64,000 nucleotides of DNA. It comes from Candidatus Eiseniibacteriota bacterium (GTDB lineage Bacteria; Eisenbacteria; RBG-16-71-46; CAIMUX01). Of the stretch, positions 32,952 through 43,463 are shown one piece after another. The notes beneath the pieces were generated by a model. The model did not search any database, was not told the DNA's origin, and saw only the letters and a program-made list of their open reading frames with translations. Location of the stretch: NCBI GenBank assembly GCA_020633975.1, contig JACKCR010000002.1:992001-1056000 (forward strand), read 5' to 3'. The number at the start of each line of letters is the position of its first letter. The first letter of the stretch is position 1. A program made the translations under genes and the position numbers.

Positions 32952-34265
32952 TCAGCGGTCGACGATGGTCGAGCTGAGCTCGGCTTCCGCGACGAGCTGA
33001 CCGCGCACGTATCCCTTCGCATTCATGGTGCAGATCCGACGCTTCAACCGGACGAGTTCCAGATCCATGAGGAGCTGGTCTCCGGGAAGGACGGGCCGCC
33101 TGAACTTCGCCTTGTCGATCCCCATGAAGTAGACGAGCTTGGAATCCGGGTCGTCCACCGTGTTGAGGAGGAGGACGCCGCCGACCTGAGCCATCGCTTC
33201 GAGGATCAGCACAGCGGGCATGATCGGGTGGCCCGGGAAGTGTCCCTCGAAGAACGGTTCGTTGATCGTGACGTTCTTGATTCCGACGACTCGTTCCCGC
33301 TCGACCAGATGGATGATCCGGTCGACGAGGAGGAACGGGTAACGGTGCGGCATGATCCGGGTGATCGCGTTGATGTCGAAGTGCGTCTGACCGAGCATCG
33401 AATCGAACCGGGACGCACCGTTCGCCGTCTCGTACGCCTTCTGAACGAACGCGACGTTCGAGCGGTGCCCGGACCGAACCGAAGTGATGTGACCCCGGAC
33501 GGGACGACCGAGCACCGCCAGGTCTCCCAAGAGGTCGAGCACCTTGTGCCGAACGAACTCGTCCGGGAAGCGAAGCCCTTCCTCGTTCAGGATCTCATCG
33601 CCCTTCACCACGACGGCGTTGCTCAGCGTTCCGCCCTGGATCAGCCCCGCCTTCTGCAGCTTCTCGATGTCCTCGTAGAGGGCGAACGTGCGGGCGGGCG
33701 CGATCTCTTCCGCAAACCGGTCCGGATCGATGTCCAACTCGATGTGCTGGGTGCCGACCACCGGGTTGTCGTAGACGATCGTAAAGCTGATCCTGAGTCC
33801 ATCGTACGGCAGCGCGACGATCCGGGCCGCGCCGTCGTCGAGCGCGATCGGCTTCTCGATCACGAAGTAGCGCTTGGGGGCGTCCAGCTCCTCCATTCCT
33901 GCCGCGCGGAGCACGTCGACCCACGGCCGTGCGCTTCCCGCTTCGGGCTCGGGCAGCTCTTCCCCATCCACTTCGATTCGTAGCGAGTCGATCCCGAGTC
34001 CGGAGAGCGCGCTCAGGACGTGTTCGACGGTGTGAACCTCCGCGTTTCCGCAGCGGAGAACGGTCCGCCGGAGAGCGTCGATGTCCGTCCGTGCGTTTTC
34101 GGGACAGACGCGGATCTCGGGCGATCCTTCGAGGTCTGTCCGAACGAACACGATGCCGTGGTCTGCGGGCGCGGGTCGGAAGGTGAGACGGGTCTGCCGA
34201 CCCGTGTGGAGCCCTACTCCGGTGAACGTGGCCTCGGCCGCGATCGTTCGCTGCAGTTCGGTCAC
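32952..34265 (-). CDS. lpxC/fabZ: Bifunctional LpxC deacetylase / FabZ dehydratase fusion
   Basis: Residues 1 to about 285 are UDP-3-O-acyl-GlcNAc deacetylase (LpxC). Zinc ligands are His82 ([10 protein letters not shown]), His240 and Asp244 ([10 protein letters not shown]), with catalytic His267 (SGHRSN). Residues about 295-437 are 3-hydroxyacyl-ACP dehydratase (FabZ), with His342 ([10 protein letters not shown]) and Glu356 (LILEAMAQ). The fusion ties together two enzymes that draw on the same 3-hydroxyacyl-ACP pool and is known from Bacteroidota and other lineages. The GTG start overlaps the lpxD stop by GTGA. Confidence 0.96.
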   Translation of the reverse strand: MTELQRTIAAEATFTGVGLHTGRQTRLTFRPAPADHGIVFVRTDLEGSPEIRVCPENARTDIDALRRTVLRCGNAEVHTVEHVLSALSGLGIDSLRIEVDGEELPEPEAGSARPWVDVLRAAGMEELDAPKRYFVIEKPIALDDGAARIVALPYDGLRISFTIVYDNPVVGTQHIELDIDPDRFAEEIAPARTFALYEDIEKLQKAGLIQGGTLSNAVVVKGDEILNEEGLRFPDEFVRHKVLDLLGDLAVLGRPVRGHITSVRSGHRSNVAFVQKAYETANGASRFDSMLGQTHFDINAITRIMPHRYPFLLVDRIIHLVERERVVGIKNVTINEPFFEGHFPGHPIMPAVLILEAMAQVGGVLLLNTVDDPDSKLVYFMGIDKAKFRRPVLPGDQLLMDLELVRLKRRICTMNAKGYVRGQLVAEAELSSTIVDR

Positions 34266-35383
34266 TCTTTCCGTCCCCCGCTGACTCTGGCGTGTTCCCG
34301 GAGCGTCTCGTGAAATTCCGTTTCCGTACGGGCGGGCGGCGTGGAGGTCGCGAGCCGCGCCTCCAGCTCCTCGATCCGTTGTTCCAAGCTCCGGAGAGTA
34401 CGAAGCGCGTCCGGCAGATGACGCATCGAGGCGTAGACCCGCTGGGCACGTGCATGGTTCGTCGCCGGGTATCCAGAAACCGTCTCGCCGCTGGGGATCG
34501 ACTTGGTGACGCCACCCTGGGCGCCGACCCGAGCCCCGTCGCCGATCTCGATGTGGCCGACCAAGCCGGCCTGTCCTGCGAGCGTGACCCAGCTGCCGAG
34601 CTTCGTGCTGCCCGAGATGCCGACCTGCGCGCAGAGAACCGAGTTCGCCCCGATCTCGACGTTGTGCGCGATGTGCACGAGGTTGTCGATCTTCGTGCCG
34701 CGTCCGATCCGGGTGACTCCGGTGGTGGCGCGGTCGATCGCGGAGTTCGCGCCGATCTCGACGTCGTCTTCCACCACGACCCGCCCGATCTGGGGGATCT
34801 TGACGTGCCCGTCCGCCGTGGGCGCGAAGCCGAATCCGTCAGAACCGACGATGGCGCCCGAGTGGAGGATGCACCGAGCTCCAACCTCGACCCGCTCCCG
34901 GAGGACGACGTTCGGGTAGAGCAGCGTCCGTGCCCCGATCCGGCTATCTGCCCCCACGTAGGAGCCTGCCATCACGACGACGTCGTCTTCCAGGACTGCC
35001 CCGGGACGGACCACGACATGGGCGCCGATCGCGACCCGCTCGCCGAGCGTCGCTCCCGGGTCCACGATCGCGGACGGGTCGATGCCCGTCGGCGGGAGGT
35101 CCAGGGAAGGGGCGAAGAGATGGAGGACCTGGAGGAACGTGCGGTACGGGTCGTCCACGACGAGGACAGGGACGGGATGCTCGTGGTCAGCCTCTGCCGG
35201 CCCAACGATCACTGCCGTTGCGCTCGTCGTTTCCAAGTGCGCGCGGTACTTGCCGTTGGAGAGGAAGGTAACGTCTCCGGGGCCGGCCTCTTTGATTCCG
35301 GCCGCACTCCGGATCACGAGGGTGGCGTCCCCGCGGAGTTCGGCGCCGAGCCGTCCCGCGAGCTCGCCCAACGTGAAATGCAT
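34262..35383 (-). CDS. lpxD: UDP-3-O-(3-hydroxyacyl)glucosamine N-acyltransferase
   Basis: It adds the second 3-hydroxyacyl chain in lipid A synthesis. The 373-residue protein has the uridine-binding N-terminal domain (FTLGELAGRLGAEL to about residue 100), then a hexapeptide left-handed beta-helix with the catalytic His in NLVHIAHNVEIG and the SGSDGFGFAP-type segment (here VGSDGFGFAP). A C-terminal coiled coil (LRSLEQRIEELEARL) ends the protein. It follows skp by 77 nt and overlaps lpxC-fabZ. Confidence 0.97.
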   Translation of the reverse strand: MHFTLGELAGRLGAELRGDATLVIRSAAGIKEAGPGDVTFLSNGKYRAHLETTSATAVIVGPAEADHEHPVPVLVVDDPYRTFLQVLHLFAPSLDLPPTGIDPSAIVDPGATLGERVAIGAHVVVRPGAVLEDDVVVMAGSYVGADSRIGARTLLYPNVVLRERVEVGARCILHSGAIVGSDGFGFAPTADGHVKIPQIGRVVVEDDVEIGANSAIDRATTGVTRIGRGTKIDNLVHIAHNVEIGANSVLCAQVGISGSTKLGSWVTLAGQAGLVGHIEIGDGARVGAQGGVTKSIPSGETVSGYPATNHARAQRVYASMRHLPDALRTLRSLEQRIEELEARLATSTPPARTETEFHETLREHARVSGGRKE

Positions 35384-35460
35384 CCGGTACCGACCCTCCC
35401 GACCTCGATGCGTCGTTCCCTGACTGAGCCCTGTGTGTTCGAGGACGGGCCCGTTCGAGG

Positions 35461-36024
35461 CTACTGATCTGTTCCGTTCAACCGCTGGATGACTTCCGCG
35501 GTCAGGTCCAGAGACGGGTCAGCATACAAAATATTGCCGTCGGCTGCATCCAGGATCAGGTTGAGCCCCCGCTCCTCGGCGATCTCCCCGACGATGGTCT
35601 GGATCCGTTTGATCACCGGGCGGAGGACCTCTTCGTTCCGTTGGACGACTAGGCCGTTCGGCCCCCAGATCGACTGGACGAAGCTCTCGTACTCCGAGAC
35701 CTTCTTCTGGTAGTCCTGCTCCTTCTCACGGAGCTTCTCGTCGCTGAGGCCGGGACCTTGCTTCTCGAGTTCGGACTCGAGCAGGTCGATCTCTCGCTTC
35801 CGCCCCTGCGCCTCGTCGTTCCAGGCCTTCACGTCCGCCTGGTAGCTGGCCCGGACTTCGTTGATCCGGTTGTAGCCGTCCACGATTTTCTCGGAGTCGA
35901 CGAATGCGACCCGGGCTTCCTGGGCGTAGGCCCCGTCACCGAGGAACGCCGTCCCGCCCATCGCCAGTAGCGCGAGGAAGATCGGGACGAGAATGGGAAG
36001 GACCGACGGGCGAACGGAACGCAT
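35461..36024 (-). CDS. skp: Periplasmic chaperone Skp/OmpH
   Basis: The 187-residue protein has a signal peptide (residues 1 to about 34, ending GAYAQ-EA), then RVAFVDSEKIVDGYNRINEV and a long charged coiled coil (about 60-115), the tentacle of the Skp trimer. It delivers unfolded outer-membrane proteins to BamA, whose gene ends 12 nt upstream. The bamA-skp-lpxD order is common in diderm bacteria. Confidence 0.93.
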   Translation of the reverse strand: MRSVRPSVLPILVPIFLALLAMGGTAFLGDGAYAQEARVAFVDSEKIVDGYNRINEVRASYQADVKAWNDEAQGRKREIDLLESELEKQGPGLSDEKLREKEQDYQKKVSEYESFVQSIWGPNGLVVQRNEEVLRPVIKRIQTIVGEIAEERGLNLILDAADGNILYADPSLDLTAEVIQRLNGTDQ

Positions 36025-36036
36025 GGGGCCTCCTTC

Positions 36037-38457
36037 TCAGAACGCGGGGCCGATGATGAGATGGGGCTGCCACTTGCCCCGGTCGATGCCATAGGCGTAG
36101 TCGAAGCCGACGTTGCCGAGGAGCGGAATCTCGAGACGGATACCCGCGCCCACGCCCTTCTTGAGATCCGAGAACGAGGCGTCGCGGACCGTGTTCCAGG
36201 TGTTCCCCGCGTCGAAGAAAAGTAGACCGTGCACGGGGTTGAAGAGCGGGAACTGATACTCCGCTGTGAACGAGTACATGACCTTTCCACCCGGGAAGCG
36301 GATCTCGGATCCCGAACTTCCGACCCGGATGTTGTCCTCCGGCACGACGTACCAGTCGTCGTAGCCGCGCAAGTAGTCCGTCCGCGTCCCGCCGAGCCGG
36401 AACGTTTCGTTGCCCGGGACCCGTCCTCCCTTGGAGAACGGGAAGAGATAACCGACCCGGTGCCTCAGCATCACGGCCGGCTTCCAGAACGGGACGAAGT
36501 AGTTCCGGTGGTCGATGGTCGGCTTGAGGTAGTCCACCTCCCCGCCGAGATAACCGCCGGCGATCTCGGACCGGAGCGACGTCCGGCTGCCAGCTGTCGG
36601 GTAGAACGGGTTGTTCGTGCTGTTGCGCGAGAACGAGAGTGCGAGCCTGGAAACCGTTCCGTTCGACGCCTTGAGGTAGGCTTCGCTCTCCTCGTCCAGG
36701 TTCGTGAAGTTTCGGAAGCGGAGATCCTCGAGGGAGTAGCTGACGAAGACCCGGGTGTAGTCCGGTACTCGGAAGAACCAGGGACGACCGACATTGATGG
36801 AGAAGCCGCGGGTCTTCTCGTCGTAGAAGTCGAGGTCCCGCGTCGTGTCGAAGACGTGGAAGCCGATCGACGTGGGCGTGTTGAACGCCCAGGGTTCCGT
36901 GAAGGAGATGTCGTAGGTCTTCCGGCGCGACCCGCGCTCCAGGTGGAGATTGAGCGCCTTGCCGGTTCCGAACAGGTTGTTGTGCCCGAACTCGAGGAAA
37001 CCGGTGATCCCGGTCTCGCTGCTGAACCCCGCGCCGGCCGTGGCGGTGCCGGAGGACTTCTCCTTCACCCGGAACACCACGTCGATGTCGCTTCCCGTTC
37101 CGACCGGCTGATACTCGACCTGGACGTCCTCGAAGTAGCCGAGGGCGAACGCATCCCGCTGGCTCCGCATGAGGACGGACCGGCGGAGGAGGTTTCCGGG
37201 AACGAGTGTGAGTTCCCGGCGGATCACCCGCTCCTTCGTCCGCGTGTTTCCGACGATTCGGACCTCGTTGACCTTGCTCGGCTCGCCTTCCCGCACCTGG
37301 AACGCGACGTCGACCGTGTCGGCTTCGATGCTGACGGCCGGGAAGATGTCGAGGCCGACCAGATATCCGTGCTCGGTGTAGAGACCGTAGGCTTCGGAGA
37401 GGGTGAGTTCGACCTTCTCCTGGCTGAACGCCTCCCCCTTCCGCACCGCGGAAACGCGGTTGAGATCGTCCGTCGTGACCGCGGTGTTCCCGGTCCATTC
37501 CACGGACCCGAACTGATAGAACGGCCCCTCCGAGATCTCGTAGCGAAGGGTGACTTCGCCTTCCGCGTCCTCGGAGAAGACCGCTTCGTGACTCGTCACC
37601 TCGGCGTCTCGGTAGCCGTGGTTGTGATAGTAGGACTCGATGTGGCCGACGTCCTCGCGTGCGCGCTCCGCCGTGTACCGCTTCCTCCGGAAGAGTCCGT
37701 TCGGCTTGAGCTTCACCTCGCCGCCGAGCTTGTCGTCCGAGAGAGCTTCGTTTCCGACGAACTCGATCGCCTTGATCTTGACCCGCTTCCCCTCGTCGAT
37801 CGTGAAGACCAGTTCGACGTCCCCGTCCTCCTGCCGGTCCACCGTGGGAACGATGTCGGCAGAGGCATAGCCCTCGTCTTGGTAGTAGGTCCGGAGGGCG
37901 TTGGTGGCCGCGAAGAGTTTCCGTCGGGAGAGGAGGTCACCCGCGCGGAGTTCGATCTCGGCGCGGAGGTCTTCTTCGCTCATCTTGTCCTGGCCGTCCC
38001 AGCGGATCGACTCGATCCGGGGATTCTCCGTCACCTCGATGCGCAGCTTCCGACCCACACCTTCCGCGGGCACGTCGCCTTCCATCGGGGTCTCGTCGTA
38101 GATCGCGATGTCCGAGAAGAGGGAGAGTTGGTAGAGGGATCGGACGGAACTCGCGAGCGTCGCGGGCCGGGCTGGGTATCCGAGCTCGAGCCCGGACGAG
38201 CGGACGATGAGGATCGAGTCCGCCCGCACGTTGCCGGTCACACGTAGCTCTTCCAGCGGCAGCGACCACTGCGGGCCCAAGTCCTCCGGTAGAGCGAATG
38301 CGGGCTCTTGTCCCAATCCCCCGAGGGGGCTACTTGCGCCGATTTGTGCCCAAGCCGGAACGCTCGCCCACAGCGTGAGGACCACCCCCACGCAGATCCA
38401 GAGGCTGACGAGTTCCGGACGGAGGCCCTTCCTGGTCCTACGGTCCGATCGCACCAT
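36037..38457 (-). CDS. bamA: Outer-membrane protein assembly factor BamA
   Basis: The 806-residue protein has a signal peptide ending VPAWAQ, five POTRA repeats (about residues 60-440) with motifs such as GNRRTKERVIRRELTL-like wording (here GNTRTKERVIRREL), and a C-terminal beta-barrel. The VRGF-type barrel loop is represented by YLRGYDDWYV, and the chain ends in Phe, as outer-membrane insertion signals do. It folds other barrel proteins into the outer membrane. It sits 11 nt after clpC and 12 nt before skp. Confidence 0.97.
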   Translation of the reverse strand: MVRSDRRTRKGLRPELVSLWICVGVVLTLWASVPAWAQIGASSPLGGLGQEPAFALPEDLGPQWSLPLEELRVTGNVRADSILIVRSSGLELGYPARPATLASSVRSLYQLSLFSDIAIYDETPMEGDVPAEGVGRKLRIEVTENPRIESIRWDGQDKMSEEDLRAEIELRAGDLLSRRKLFAATNALRTYYQDEGYASADIVPTVDRQEDGDVELVFTIDEGKRVKIKAIEFVGNEALSDDKLGGEVKLKPNGLFRRKRYTAERAREDVGHIESYYHNHGYRDAEVTSHEAVFSEDAEGEVTLRYEISEGPFYQFGSVEWTGNTAVTTDDLNRVSAVRKGEAFSQEKVELTLSEAYGLYTEHGYLVGLDIFPAVSIEADTVDVAFQVREGEPSKVNEVRIVGNTRTKERVIRRELTLVPGNLLRRSVLMRSQRDAFALGYFEDVQVEYQPVGTGSDIDVVFRVKEKSSGTATAGAGFSSETGITGFLEFGHNNLFGTGKALNLHLERGSRRKTYDISFTEPWAFNTPTSIGFHVFDTTRDLDFYDEKTRGFSINVGRPWFFRVPDYTRVFVSYSLEDLRFRNFTNLDEESEAYLKASNGTVSRLALSFSRNSTNNPFYPTAGSRTSLRSEIAGGYLGGEVDYLKPTIDHRNYFVPFWKPAVMLRHRVGYLFPFSKGGRVPGNETFRLGGTRTDYLRGYDDWYVVPEDNIRVGSSGSEIRFPGGKVMYSFTAEYQFPLFNPVHGLLFFDAGNTWNTVRDASFSDLKKGVGAGIRLEIPLLGNVGFDYAYGIDRGKWQPHLIIGPAF

Positions 38458-38468
38458 GTCTGTCGACG

Positions 38469-40931
38469 CTACTCCTGGTGAGTGACTTCCGGGGCGGGTT
38501 CGAGAGACGTCTTCTCGTCGATCGCGATCTCGTTCCCCTTCTTCGAGATCCGGATCTCGGAGCCCGACTTGATCCGTCCCTTGAGGACCATCTCCGCAAG
38601 CGGGTCCTCGATCAGCTTCTGAATGGCGCGACGGAGTGGACGTGCGCCGAGGTCGGGATCATACCCTTGGTCGATGAGTACGCCCATAGCCCCTGGTGTG
38701 ATCGACATCGCCATTTCCTGCTCGGCCAGACGATCGCGCACTTGGCCGAGGAGGATCTCGACGATCTTCTCGATGTGCGACTTCTCGAGCGGGCGGAAGA
38801 CGATGATCTCGTCGATCCGGTTGAGGAACTCCGGATTGAAGACCTTCTTCACCTCGTCCATCACCGTGTCCTTCATCGCGCCGTATTGGATCTCCGCGTC
38901 CGGACGGGAGAAACCGAGCTTCCCCTTCCCACGGATCTGACGGGCGCCGATGTTGGACGTCATGATGATGACGGTGTTCTTGAAGCTCACTTTGCGCTTG
39001 AGCGAATCGGTCAGGACGCCGTCCTCGAACACCTGCAGCAGGATGTTGAAGACGTCCGGGTGCGCCTTCTCGATCTCGTCGAGGAGGACGACCGAGTACG
39101 GCTTCCGGCGCACCTTCTCGGTGAGCTGGCCGCCTTCTTCGTAGCCGACGTAGCCCGGAGGGGCGCCGACGAGACGGCTGACGGAGAACTTCTCCATGTA
39201 CTCGGACATGTCGATCCGGATGAGCGAATCCGGGTCGTCGAAGAGGAACTTCGCGATGACGCGCGCGAGTTCTGTCTTTCCGACTCCCGTGGGGCCGAGG
39301 AAGACGAACGTACCGATCGGACGGCGCGGGTCGCGCAGCCCAGCCCGGTTCCGCCGTACGGCGCGCGCGATCGCTTGGACCGCTTCCTCCTGCCCGATGA
39401 TGTGGGCGCCGAGCTCTTCTTCCATCCGGACCAGCTTCTGCTGCTCCTTCTCTTCGAGCCGGCTGACCGGGATCTTCGTCATGCTCGAAATGACGACGGC
39501 GATGTCGTCGTCCGTCACCTCGATCCGGCGGGTGGACTTGGTCTCGTTCCACTCCTTCTTCAGCCGGTAGTACTCTTGACGGAGCTCCTTCTCCTTGTCA
39601 CGGAAGGACGCCGCTTTCTCGAACTCCTGAGCCCGGATCGAGGCTTCCTTCTCCGAAGCGACCTTCTCGATCTTGGCGTCGAGGTCACGCAGCTCGTTCG
39701 GGAGCGTGGAGACGGAGAGACGCGCGCGAGCACCAGCTTCGTCGATCACGTCGATCGCCTTGTCCGGGAGGTGACGATCGGTGATGAACCGGTCGCTCAG
39801 TTTGACCGCAGCGACGAGCGCCTGATCCGAGTAGTGGATCCGGTGGTGCGCTTCGTACTTGTCGCGCAGCCCTTTCAGAATCTGGATCGTGGTGTCGAGG
39901 CTCGGCGGGTCGACCATGACGGTCTGGAACCGCCGCTCGAGCGCACCGTCCTTCTCGATGTACTTCCGGTACTCGTCGAGCGTGGTCGCGCCGATGCACT
40001 GGAGCTCACCGCGGGCAAGCGCCGGCTTCAGCATGTTCGACGCGTCGATCGCGCCTTCCGCGCCACCGGCCCCGACGATGGTGTGGAGCTCGTCGATGAA
40101 GATGATCGTGTCCTGCGACTCGCGGATCTCGTTCATGATGTTCTTGAGCCGCTCTTCGAACTGGCCGCGGTACTTCGTTCCCGCGACGACGGACGCCAGG
40201 TCCAGCGTGATGAGCCGGTGATTCCGGAGGAGCTCCGGCACCTTTCCTTCCACGATCCGCTGGGCCAGGCCTTCGGCGATGGCGGTCTTTCCGACGCCCG
40301 GTTCGCCGATCAGGATCGGGTTGTTCTTCTTCCGGCGGCAGAGGATCTGGACGACGCGCTCGATTTCGCCCTCGCGGCCGAAGATCGGGTCCAGCTTGCC
40401 TTCGCGCGCGAGCTGCGTGAGGTCCCGTCCGAACTGGTTGAGCGACGGCGTGTCCGCCTTCTCCTCGGACTCCGCCCCCTGCTGCTGCTGGGGATGTCCG
40501 CCCAGGAGCTTCAGCGTCTCCTCGCGCACCTTCTTCCGGTCGACGCCCATGTCGGCCAGAACCTTGGCCGCGACGCCTTCGCCCTCGCGGATGAGGCCGA
40601 GCAGGAGGTGCTCGGTGCCGACGTAGTTGTGGCCGAGTTGACGCGCTTCTTCGACCGACAGCTCGAGGACGCGCTTGGCGTTCGAGGTGAACGGGATCTC
40701 ACCGATGGTGAGGGTCCCGCCGGTCTGCGCGACCATGCTCTCGACCGCTTGGCGGATCTGGTCCAGGTCGAGCCCCAGGTTCGAGAGGACCGTGGCTGCG
40801 ATGCCCTCTCCCTCGCGGAGGAGCCCCAAGAGCAGGTGCTCGGTCCCGATGGAATCGTGCTGGAGGCGACTTGCTTCCTCGCGGGCGAGAAAGATCACCT
40901 TCCGCACTCTCTCCGTGAACTTGTCGTGCAT
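38469..40931 (-). CDS. clpC: AAA+ unfoldase ClpC, ATPase subunit of Clp protease
   Basis: It unfolds substrates for ClpP. The 820-residue protein has two Clp N repeats ([16 protein letters not shown] and [16 protein letters not shown]), Walker A motifs GEPGVGKTA in D1 and GPTGVGKTE in D2, and between them a coiled-coil M domain with a UVR-like [15 protein letters not shown] segment, the mark of ClpC. The McsB kinase gene directly upstream suggests that it takes arginine-phosphorylated proteins, as in Bacillus. clpP is not in the window. Confidence 0.97.
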   Translation of the reverse strand: MHDKFTERVRKVIFLAREEASRLQHDSIGTEHLLLGLLREGEGIAATVLSNLGLDLDQIRQAVESMVAQTGGTLTIGEIPFTSNAKRVLELSVEEARQLGHNYVGTEHLLLGLIREGEGVAAKVLADMGVDRKKVREETLKLLGGHPQQQQGAESEEKADTPSLNQFGRDLTQLAREGKLDPIFGREGEIERVVQILCRRKKNNPILIGEPGVGKTAIAEGLAQRIVEGKVPELLRNHRLITLDLASVVAGTKYRGQFEERLKNIMNEIRESQDTIIFIDELHTIVGAGGAEGAIDASNMLKPALARGELQCIGATTLDEYRKYIEKDGALERRFQTVMVDPPSLDTTIQILKGLRDKYEAHHRIHYSDQALVAAVKLSDRFITDRHLPDKAIDVIDEAGARARLSVSTLPNELRDLDAKIEKVASEKEASIRAQEFEKAASFRDKEKELRQEYYRLKKEWNETKSTRRIEVTDDDIAVVISSMTKIPVSRLEEKEQQKLVRMEEELGAHIIGQEEAVQAIARAVRRNRAGLRDPRRPIGTFVFLGPTGVGKTELARVIAKFLFDDPDSLIRIDMSEYMEKFSVSRLVGAPPGYVGYEEGGQLTEKVRRKPYSVVLLDEIEKAHPDVFNILLQVFEDGVLTDSLKRKVSFKNTVIIMTSNIGARQIRGKGKLGFSRPDAEIQYGAMKDTVMDEVKKVFNPEFLNRIDEIIVFRPLEKSHIEKIVEILLGQVRDRLAEQEMAMSITPGAMGVLIDQGYDPDLGARPLRRAIQKLIEDPLAEMVLKGRIKSGSEIRISKKGNEIAIDEKTSLEPAPEVTHQE

Positions 40932-40998
40932 CTCTCGCTCCTCGTTCCTGCCCGTTTCCGGCGCCCCTGGACGTCCCGTCCCGCGCCGCTCGGGCTGC

Positions 40999-42072
40999 TC
41001 AGCCCTGGAGACTCGGGACGTCTTCGACGCCCAATGCCTTCTGCACTCGTGCCGCTCGGAAGGCGTTCCGTTCCTCCGAGCTCATTTCCCTTCCGGCGAT
41101 CCGCTGGAGATGGGCCGGCTGCCCCTTGAGCAGCAGGTCGTTCAACACCGCAATCGATGGAACGTTCCGCATCCCCAGGGTATGGCCGAACCGAACCGCC
41201 GACAACAGGCCGATCAGCTCTTGCGAGCCGAGGAGACGCGAGTACTTGAGCGTCCCCAGGGCCCGGAGGATCTTGTCCTCCACTTGGAGCCCCGCATCCC
41301 GGAGGAGTCCCTCCTGAGACCGGTTCTCCCACTCCAAGAGCTGCCCGATCGCCTGTTCCAACTTGCCCAACGTTTCTTCTTCGGACTCTCCCAGGGTCAC
41401 CTGGTTCGAGATCTGGAAGAAGTTTCCGACGACCTCGCTCCCCTCCCCGTAGAACCCGCGCACCGTGAGGCCCACCTGTTGGATGCCGGTCAGGATCTTC
41501 TTGATCCTCTGGCTGAGCACCAGCCCCGGGAGGTGGACCAGAACCGACGCCCGCATGCCCGTCCCGACGTTCGTGGGACAGGCGGTCAGATAACCCAGCT
41601 CCGGGTGGATCGCGTACTGGAGCTTACTCTCCAGTTCCTGATCGGCAATCCGGGCCCGCTCGAACGCTTCCTCGAGCTGAAAGCCCGGATAGAGCGCCTG
41701 GATCCGGAGGTGGTCCTCCTCGTTGACCAGGAGCGAAAGCTTCTCTTCGGGGTCCAGGACCAGCCCTCGAGCCTGGGCTTCTCCCGTGAGGTCGTGGCTC
41801 ACGAGGTGCCGCTCGAGGAGGAACTGGCGGTCGAGGAGCGGAAGCTCCTCCATCCGCACCTTGGCCGCGCCCCGGAAGGACGACACCTGTCCCGCGCTCT
41901 CGAAAGCCCGCTCCCGCAGTCCTTCCAGCTCACCTGGGAGAGCCTTTCCGACGAAACGAACCCCGGCAACGTTACGAGCCAGCCGGATCCGAGTGGAGAG
42001 GACGCGGTCGTTCTTGGGCGCACTGCCCTCGAGCCAGCGGATCGGGCCTTGAATCAGGTCTCGGATCGGCAT
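40999..42072 (-). CDS. mcsB: Protein arginine kinase McsB
   Basis: McsB phosphorylates arginines to mark proteins for ClpCP. The 357-residue protein has the phosphagen-kinase catalytic landmarks: STRIRLARN at 27-34, NEEDH at 117-121, the catalytic Cys165 in CPTNVGTGMRAS, and RGFYGEGSEVVGNFFQISNQ. The C-terminal about 120 residues are helical. Its ATG shares one base with the mcsA stop (TAATG), so activator and kinase are coupled. No ctsR repressor gene is present. Confidence 0.96.
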   Translation of the reverse strand: MPIRDLIQGPIRWLEGSAPKNDRVLSTRIRLARNVAGVRFVGKALPGELEGLRERAFESAGQVSSFRGAAKVRMEELPLLDRQFLLERHLVSHDLTGEAQARGLVLDPEEKLSLLVNEEDHLRIQALYPGFQLEEAFERARIADQELESKLQYAIHPELGYLTACPTNVGTGMRASVLVHLPGLVLSQRIKKILTGIQQVGLTVRGFYGEGSEVVGNFFQISNQVTLGESEEETLGKLEQAIGQLLEWENRSQEGLLRDAGLQVEDKILRALGTLKYSRLLGSQELIGLLSAVRFGHTLGMRNVPSIAVLNDLLLKGQPAHLQRIAGREMSSEERNAFRAARVQKALGVEDVPSLQG

Positions 42073-42719
42073 TACTCGGCGCCTCCCCTCAGCCGCCGGA
42101 TCTCGTCCCGGATCCGGGCGGCGTCCTCGTACGCTTCGGTCTCGACTGCCCGGCGTAGCTTCTCCTCCAGCTCCCGGACGTGGGCAGCGACCTGCTCCGG
42201 AGTGAGAGCGGAGAGGTCAGCGGGGGCCGATTCGGCCGGCTGCGCGGAGGCGGGGCCGCCTTCTCTGGTCTTCGTCGTGGTTCCGCCTGTAGATCCGCCA
42301 GCCGGGCTCTCAGGGCCGCCCAGGGTCCCGGTCATGGTCGGGGCCGCGGACGGGTCTACCGGAAGGCGTCCCTTGTGCTTGGTGGCGCCATGGACCCGGA
42401 GGAGGATCTTCTGGAGCTGCGGCTGGAAGGCGTCGTAGCACTCTGGACAGCCGACCCGGCCGACTCGGCTGAACTGGCTGTACCGGAGTCCACAGGCCGA
42501 GCACTGGACCGCGCCGACCTTGCTCGACGTTTCCGGATAGAGGTTCTCCGCCATCCAGATGAACTGCGTCGCGATCGAGAGCTTGTTCTGCTCGATCACT
42601 GGGTGGAAGCCCTTCTCGTTCGCGCAGGTCTCGCAGAGGTGGAGTTCCCGCAACTTCCCGTCTGTCACCTCCTTGAGGTGGACGGTGGCTTCCGCGTTGC
42701 TACACTGCTGGCATCTCAT
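42072..42719 (-). CDS. mcsA: McsB activator McsA (UvrB/UvrC-motif protein)
   Basis: The 215-residue protein has three CxxC pairs that should bind zinc: Cys3/Cys6 with Cys29/Cys32, then Cys73/Cys76 with Cys91/Cys94. The C-terminus carries a UVR helix (LEEKLRRAVETEAYEDAARI). A Gly/Thr/Pro-rich linker (about 118-165) separates the halves and is longer than usual. In Bacillus McsA switches on McsB. It is 15 nt downstream of lolD. Confidence 0.93.
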   Translation of the reverse strand: MRCQQCSNAEATVHLKEVTDGKLRELHLCETCANEKGFHPVIEQNKLSIATQFIWMAENLYPETSSKVGAVQCSACGLRYSQFSRVGRVGCPECYDAFQPQLQKILLRVHGATKHKGRLPVDPSAAPTMTGTLGGPESPAGGSTGGTTTKTREGGPASAQPAESAPADLSALTPEQVAAHVRELEEKLRRAVETEAYEDAARIRDEIRRLRGGAE

Positions 42720-42734
42720 CCCTGAAAAACTCCG

Positions 42735-43463
42735 TCATAGTGCCTTCGGGGCGTTCGGGGTCGTGGCGAGGATGCCGTCCTGGATCCTGCATTGGGTATC
42801 GGCAAGTCGCGCCAGCTCTTCATTGTGCGTGACGACAACCCAGCACTGCCGGTAACGCCTGGCCAGAGTATACATGAGTTGATGGAGCCGTCGGGCCGAC
42901 TCCGGATCGAGGTTTCCCGACGGTTCATCGGCCAGGACCACCTTCGGATTGGAGAAGAGACTTCGGGCCAAGGCCACTCTCTGCTGCTCTCCACCCGAGA
43001 GTTCGTCCGGTTTGTGGTCCGCGCGCGGCGCCAGTCCGACCTCCTCCAAGAGCTCCCTCGCTCTCCGCTCGCACTCCCCCGGAAGCTTCCGCTGGATCAT
43101 TCCCGGCATCATGACGTTCTCGAGGGCCGTGAACTCCGGGAGGAGATGATGGAATTGGAAGACGAAGCCGAGGTTTCGATTGCGGAATCTCGCGAGTTCT
43201 ACCTCGCCCATCCGGAAGAGCTCCTTGCCTCCGAATTCGACCGTGCCTTCGTCCGGACGGTCGAGCGTACCGAGGACGTGGAGGAGCGTGCTCTTGCCCG
43301 ATCCCGAAGCGCCGGTGATCGCGAGCATCTCCCCTTCGCGCAGCTCGAGGTCCACGCCACGGAGGATGTGGAGCGCGTCCCCCACTCCGCGGTAGGTCTT
43401 GTGGATGCCTTGGGCACGGAGGAGCACCGGACCGAGTTCGTGCGGGTCGTCCACCGGGCTCAT
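42735..43463 (-). CDS. lolD: Lipoprotein-releasing ABC transporter ATPase LolD
   Basis: LolD powers release of lipoproteins from the inner membrane to the Lol pathway. The 242-residue protein has Walker A GASGSGKST, signature LSGGEQQR, Walker B VVLADEPSGNLD and the switch His in VVVTHNEEL. It overlaps the permease gene by ATGA. The several lipoproteins encoded in the window are plausible cargo. Confidence 0.95.
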   Translation of the reverse strand: MSPVDDPHELGPVLLRAQGIHKTYRGVGDALHILRGVDLELREGEMLAITGASGSGKSTLLHVLGTLDRPDEGTVEFGGKELFRMGEVELARFRNRNLGFVFQFHHLLPEFTALENVMMPGMIQRKLPGECERRARELLEEVGLAPRADHKPDELSGGEQQRVALARSLFSNPKVVLADEPSGNLDPESARRLHQLMYTLARRYRQCWVVVTHNEELARLADTQCRIQDGILATTPNAPKAL

